Source: Methanobacterium sp. (lineage in GTDB: Archaea; Methanobacteriota; Methanobacteria; Methanobacteriales; Methanobacteriaceae). From it: a DNA stretch of 7,759 nucleotides. Shown piece after piece: positions 6,101-7,759 of the stretch. The first letter of the stretch is position 1, and each line of letters begins with the position of its first letter. The position numbers and the translations under genes were made by a program. The notes beneath the pieces are model-generated. The model was not told the DNA's origin and searched no databases. It saw nothing but the letters and a program-made list of their open reading frames with translations. The stretch lies in assembly GCA_003161815.1 (NCBI GenBank), contig PMNN01000211.1, forward strand, positions 1 to 7,759, given 5' to 3'.

Positions 6101-6982
6101 ATGAAAGTTACTCCTCTCGCCTTTGAAAGCTTTGGTGTGCGATCCATGGCCACGTTCATTGAAACTGACCAGAAAATACTAGTTGACCCTGGAACGTCAC
6201 TAGGTCCTAAGAGATTCGGGCTTCCGCCCTGGAAAACAGAATTTGATGCTTTATATGAAACCCGGGCTAAAATACAGGAACATGCCAAAATAGCGGATAT
6301 TATAACTATCAGTCATTATCATCATGATCATTTCACTCCCTTCTCATTAGGAAGATTTCTGGATTCCTCCCCGAAATATGCTGAAGAGATCTATCGGGGC
6401 AAAAAGCTTTTTATAAAAAATCCCGAATCTAAAATAAATAAAAGTCAACAAAAACGGGCTAAAGAATTTTTAAAGAATTTAAAAGGGATAAATAGAGACA
6501 TCACCTATTCAGATGGAAATTCAGTTGAAGTTGGAGATACTCTGATAGAATTTTCCAATCCTCTTCCCCACGGCCCCGAGAGAAGTAGGCTGGGTTTTCT
6601 GGTAACAATGACCATTAAATGGAACGGTGAAAGCATAATGCATGCGTCAGATGTGCAAGGGCCTATATCTGAGGATACAAAAAAGTTTATTCTAGATGAA
6701 AATCCTGATATGCTGATATTAAGTGGACCTCCCATCTATCTTTTAGGATTTGCCTTATCTAAAGAGGATATAGATAATGCCCGGGAAAATCTAATTGAAA
6801 TAACTCAAGAAATACCTAAAGTGGTTGTAGATCATCATCTATTACGTGACCTCCGCTGTTTCGACTTCATAAAATCATTGCAAGAGCAAACCAAAAATGA
6901 AGTAATAATGGCATCCCAACTAATCGATGCGGAACCTAACTTGTTAGAAGCTCATCGAAAGGAATTCTATTTGGAAGATTAA
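6101..6982 (+). CDS. UPF0282 family protein, metallo-beta-lactamase fold
   Basis: This 293-residue protein carries the metallo-beta-lactamase metal motif at residues 72-77 (HYHHDH, within [12 protein letters not shown]). Further candidate ligands are His157 in PLPHGPE, Asp184 in HASDVQGP and the His245-His246 pair in VVDHHLLRD. These should bind two metal ions, so a hydrolase is likely, but the archaeal UPF0282 family has no established substrate that I know of. The order of motifs and the ~300-residue length fit that family. No signal peptide or membrane segment is seen, so it is cytoplasmic. AGGTG at 6085-6089 is the only Shine-Dalgarno candidate, 11 nt from the ATG. Its stop is 8 bp from the stop of the convergent DUF447 gene. 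Confidence 0.85.
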   Translation: MKVTPLAFESFGVRSMATFIETDQKILVDPGTSLGPKRFGLPPWKTEFDALYETRAKIQEHAKIADIITISHYHHDHFTPFSLGRFLDSSPKYAEEIYRGKKLFIKNPESKINKSQQKRAKEFLKNLKGINRDITYSDGNSVEVGDTLIEFSNPLPHGPERSRLGFLVTMTIKWNGESIMHASDVQGPISEDTKKFILDENPDMLILSGPPIYLLGFALSKEDIDNARENLIEITQEIPKVVVDHHLLRDLRCFDFIKSLQEQTKNEVIMASQLIDAEPNLLEAHRKEFYLED

Positions 6983-6990
6983 AAAAAAAA
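6981..6990 (-). terminator. T10 terminator of the DUF447 gene, overlapping the UPF0282 stop
   Basis: On the minus strand a run of ten T begins directly after the DUF447 stop codon (6993-6991). This is a clean archaeal U-tract terminator. On the plus strand the same bases are A10 and include the last two bases of the UPF0282 TAA, so this tract cannot terminate the plus-strand transcript. Confidence 0.65.
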
Positions 6991-7611
6991 TTATTGATAC
7001 TTACTAAAATCCTCTAGAATCATCTTCATTGCTTTTTTATGGTTATATCCACCTACCTTATTCACTATTCTCGAAATTTCACGTATTCTAAGCCTATATA
7101 GTTTTTCAGTGTCTCCACTAACCATATCCATCCGTGTGAGGTAAACTAATGCTTCAATTATCCCATAAATAGCCCGGTTTAAGGGTTCAACATGCTCCTG
7201 GTTCTTTACAATATCCTCTACATGAGCATTCACTATTGTGGTTTTAGAGACACCGAATTGGTCTTTTTTCTCCACTTCCCTGCACCGGGTGACTTCTGCT
7301 TTGAAGAATGCCTCTGCGTTTTTAATATAGAAATTATCATTGTATCTTATAAAATAATCTGAAGCTGGATTTCTTAAGGTGGATTCAACGAAAATCAAAG
7401 GATCTTTAGTTATATTTACAATGAATACCTTATTATTCTTAATATTTTCAACTGTACGTGAACCTACATGAAGATGAATAACCACTTCATCAATATCTTT
7501 GCATATAACACCTATAGGTGCTGCATTAGGTGTATTATCAGGATTTTTAGTGGTTATAACTGTTTCATAGAGTAATCCTCGTTCCATACCTACAGATCCT
7601 AGATTAAACAT
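6991..7611 (-). CDS. DUF447 family protein (flavin-reductase-like split barrel)
   Basis: This 206-residue protein resembles the archaeal DUF447 family, whose members have an FMN-binding split-barrel fold. Visible signature segments are [20 protein letters not shown] (10-29), AAPIGV (30-35), RTVENI (52-57) and VFIVNIT (62-68). The C-terminal third is helical and basic. The reaction is unknown. Relatives occur near tetrahydromethanopterin biosynthesis genes in some genomes, which is suggestive only, since no such gene is visible here. The start at 7611 has AGGGG (minus strand, 7625-7621) 9 nt upstream. A second possible start is Met9 (MERGLLYE), which has a weaker AGGA upstream. The gene converges on UPF0282 and ends in a T10 tract. 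Confidence 0.8.
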   Translation of the reverse strand: MFNLGSVGMERGLLYETVITTKNPDNTPNAAPIGVICKDIDEVVIHLHVGSRTVENIKNNKVFIVNITKDPLIFVESTLRNPASDYFIRYNDNFYIKNAEAFFKAEVTRCREVEKKDQFGVSKTTIVNAHVEDIVKNQEHVEPLNRAIYGIIEALVYLTRMDMVSGDTEKLYRLRIREISRIVNKVGGYNHKKAMKMILEDFSKYQ

Positions 7612-7620
7612 GTTTGAATA

Positions 7621-7633
7621 CCCCTAAAAAAAA
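7621..7633 (-). promoter_or_regulatory. T8 tract abutting the DUF447 ribosome binding site
   Basis: On the minus strand eight T (7633-7626) run straight into AGGGG (7625-7621), the Shine-Dalgarno site of the DUF447 gene. The T8 could end transcripts from the upstream membrane-protein gene or weaken read-through into DUF447. TATA-like boxes on the minus strand lie at 7651-7641 and 7677-7669, and which one is used is unclear. Confidence 0.35.
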
Positions 7634-7672
7634 TGATTAGTTTTATAATTAGTAATAATTTTTTATGATATA

Positions 7673-7759
7673 TTAATATTTATTTCGGGAAGGTCCCTTT
7701 AAAAACAAATAAATGATATAAGCTAATATAAGTATAATTATAATTGGTAATAACCATAT
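7673..7759 (-). CDS. C-terminal end of a membrane protein (runs off the right edge)
   Basis: Reading leftward from the window edge there are 28 codons and a TAA at 7675-7673. The translated tail is IWLLPIIIILILAYIIY followed by LFLKGPSRNKY. This is about 20 strongly hydrophobic residues, then a short basic, polar end, which is typical of a last transmembrane helix with a cytoplasmic tail. The family cannot be named from so little. It is on the same strand as DUF447 with a 61-bp gap, so they could be co-transcribed. It could be chance in AT-rich DNA, but the helix-plus-basic-tail pattern and the clean stop argue for a real gene. Confidence 0.6.
   Translation of the reverse strand: MWLLPIIIILILAYIIYLFLKGPSRNKY

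Noticed and set aside
5974..6288. Minus-strand frame of 104 residues spanning the adenine deaminase/UPF0282 gap
   Set aside because: Half is antisense to UPF0282 and half is a Tyr/Ile-rich reading of AT-rich spacer, so it is not a believable protein.
6505..6735. Minus-strand frame of 76 residues inside the UPF0282 gene
   Set aside because: Antisense shadow over conserved metal-ligand codons.
7394..7402. Third exact copy of the ATCAAAGGA motif
   Set aside because: It is single, lies inside the DUF447 coding region and is far from any promoter, so probably coincidence.
1..7759. CRISPR array, insertion sequence, tRNA/rRNA genes, prophage or defence system
   Set aside because: No spaced repeat array, transposase, terminal inverted repeats, cloverleaf sequence or defence-type protein is visible; every long frame belongs to housekeeping or conserved archaeal families.

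Overview
The window reads as chromosomal DNA of a methanogenic archaeon, most likely Methanobacteriales (Methanobacterium-like). Pointers are an archaeal translation factor aIF5A, a pyruvoyl-type arginine decarboxylase, the archaeal TIGR00300 (LOR/SDH-type) ornithine cyclodeaminase family, a UPF0282 metallo-hydrolase-like protein and a DUF447 flavin-barrel protein. Other signs are AT-rich spacers, TATA-like boxes about 25 nt ahead of likely transcript starts, purine-rich Shine-Dalgarno sites and U-tract terminators. The genus call is inference from protein resemblance recalled from memory, not from a search.

Layout. Positions 1-171 (minus strand) hold the N-terminal part of arginine decarboxylase PdaD. 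A 306-bp AT-rich divergent spacer (172-477) separates it from aIF5A (478-867, plus). Next on the plus strand are agmatinase (979-1872), an ornithine cyclodeaminase-type enzyme (best start TTG at 2001, to 3224), a geranylgeranyl-reductase-like flavoprotein (3262-4338), adenine deaminase (TTG start, 4411-6018) and a UPF0282 metallo-beta-lactamase-fold protein (6101-6982). The last meets a convergent minus-strand DUF447 gene (7611-6991) with only 8 bp between the two stop codons. At the right edge the final 28 residues of a minus-strand membrane protein (stop at 7673) run off the window.

How the genes fit together. PdaD makes agmatine from arginine and agmatinase turns agmatine into putrescine and urea. 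Polyamines derived from this route supply the aminobutyl group that modifies a lysine of aIF5A to deoxyhypusine/hypusine. Polyamine supply and its best-known protein consumer therefore lie side by side. The following gene probably converts ornithine to proline, so the first four genes all deal with the arginine/ornithine/polyamine pool. The flavoprotein, adenine deaminase and UPF0282 genes share the strand but have gaps of 37-82 bp and their own promoter-like boxes, so they may not be one operon.

This is mostly core metabolic sequence. I see no CRISPR array, insertion sequence, tRNA, rRNA, defence system or prophage. The more unusual signals are in the non-coding DNA: a 9-bp direct repeat behind the pdaD promoter, mutually exclusive inverted repeats ahead of aIF5A, a 30-bp-offset duplication across the adenine deaminase stop codon, and a T10 tract shared by two converging gene ends.
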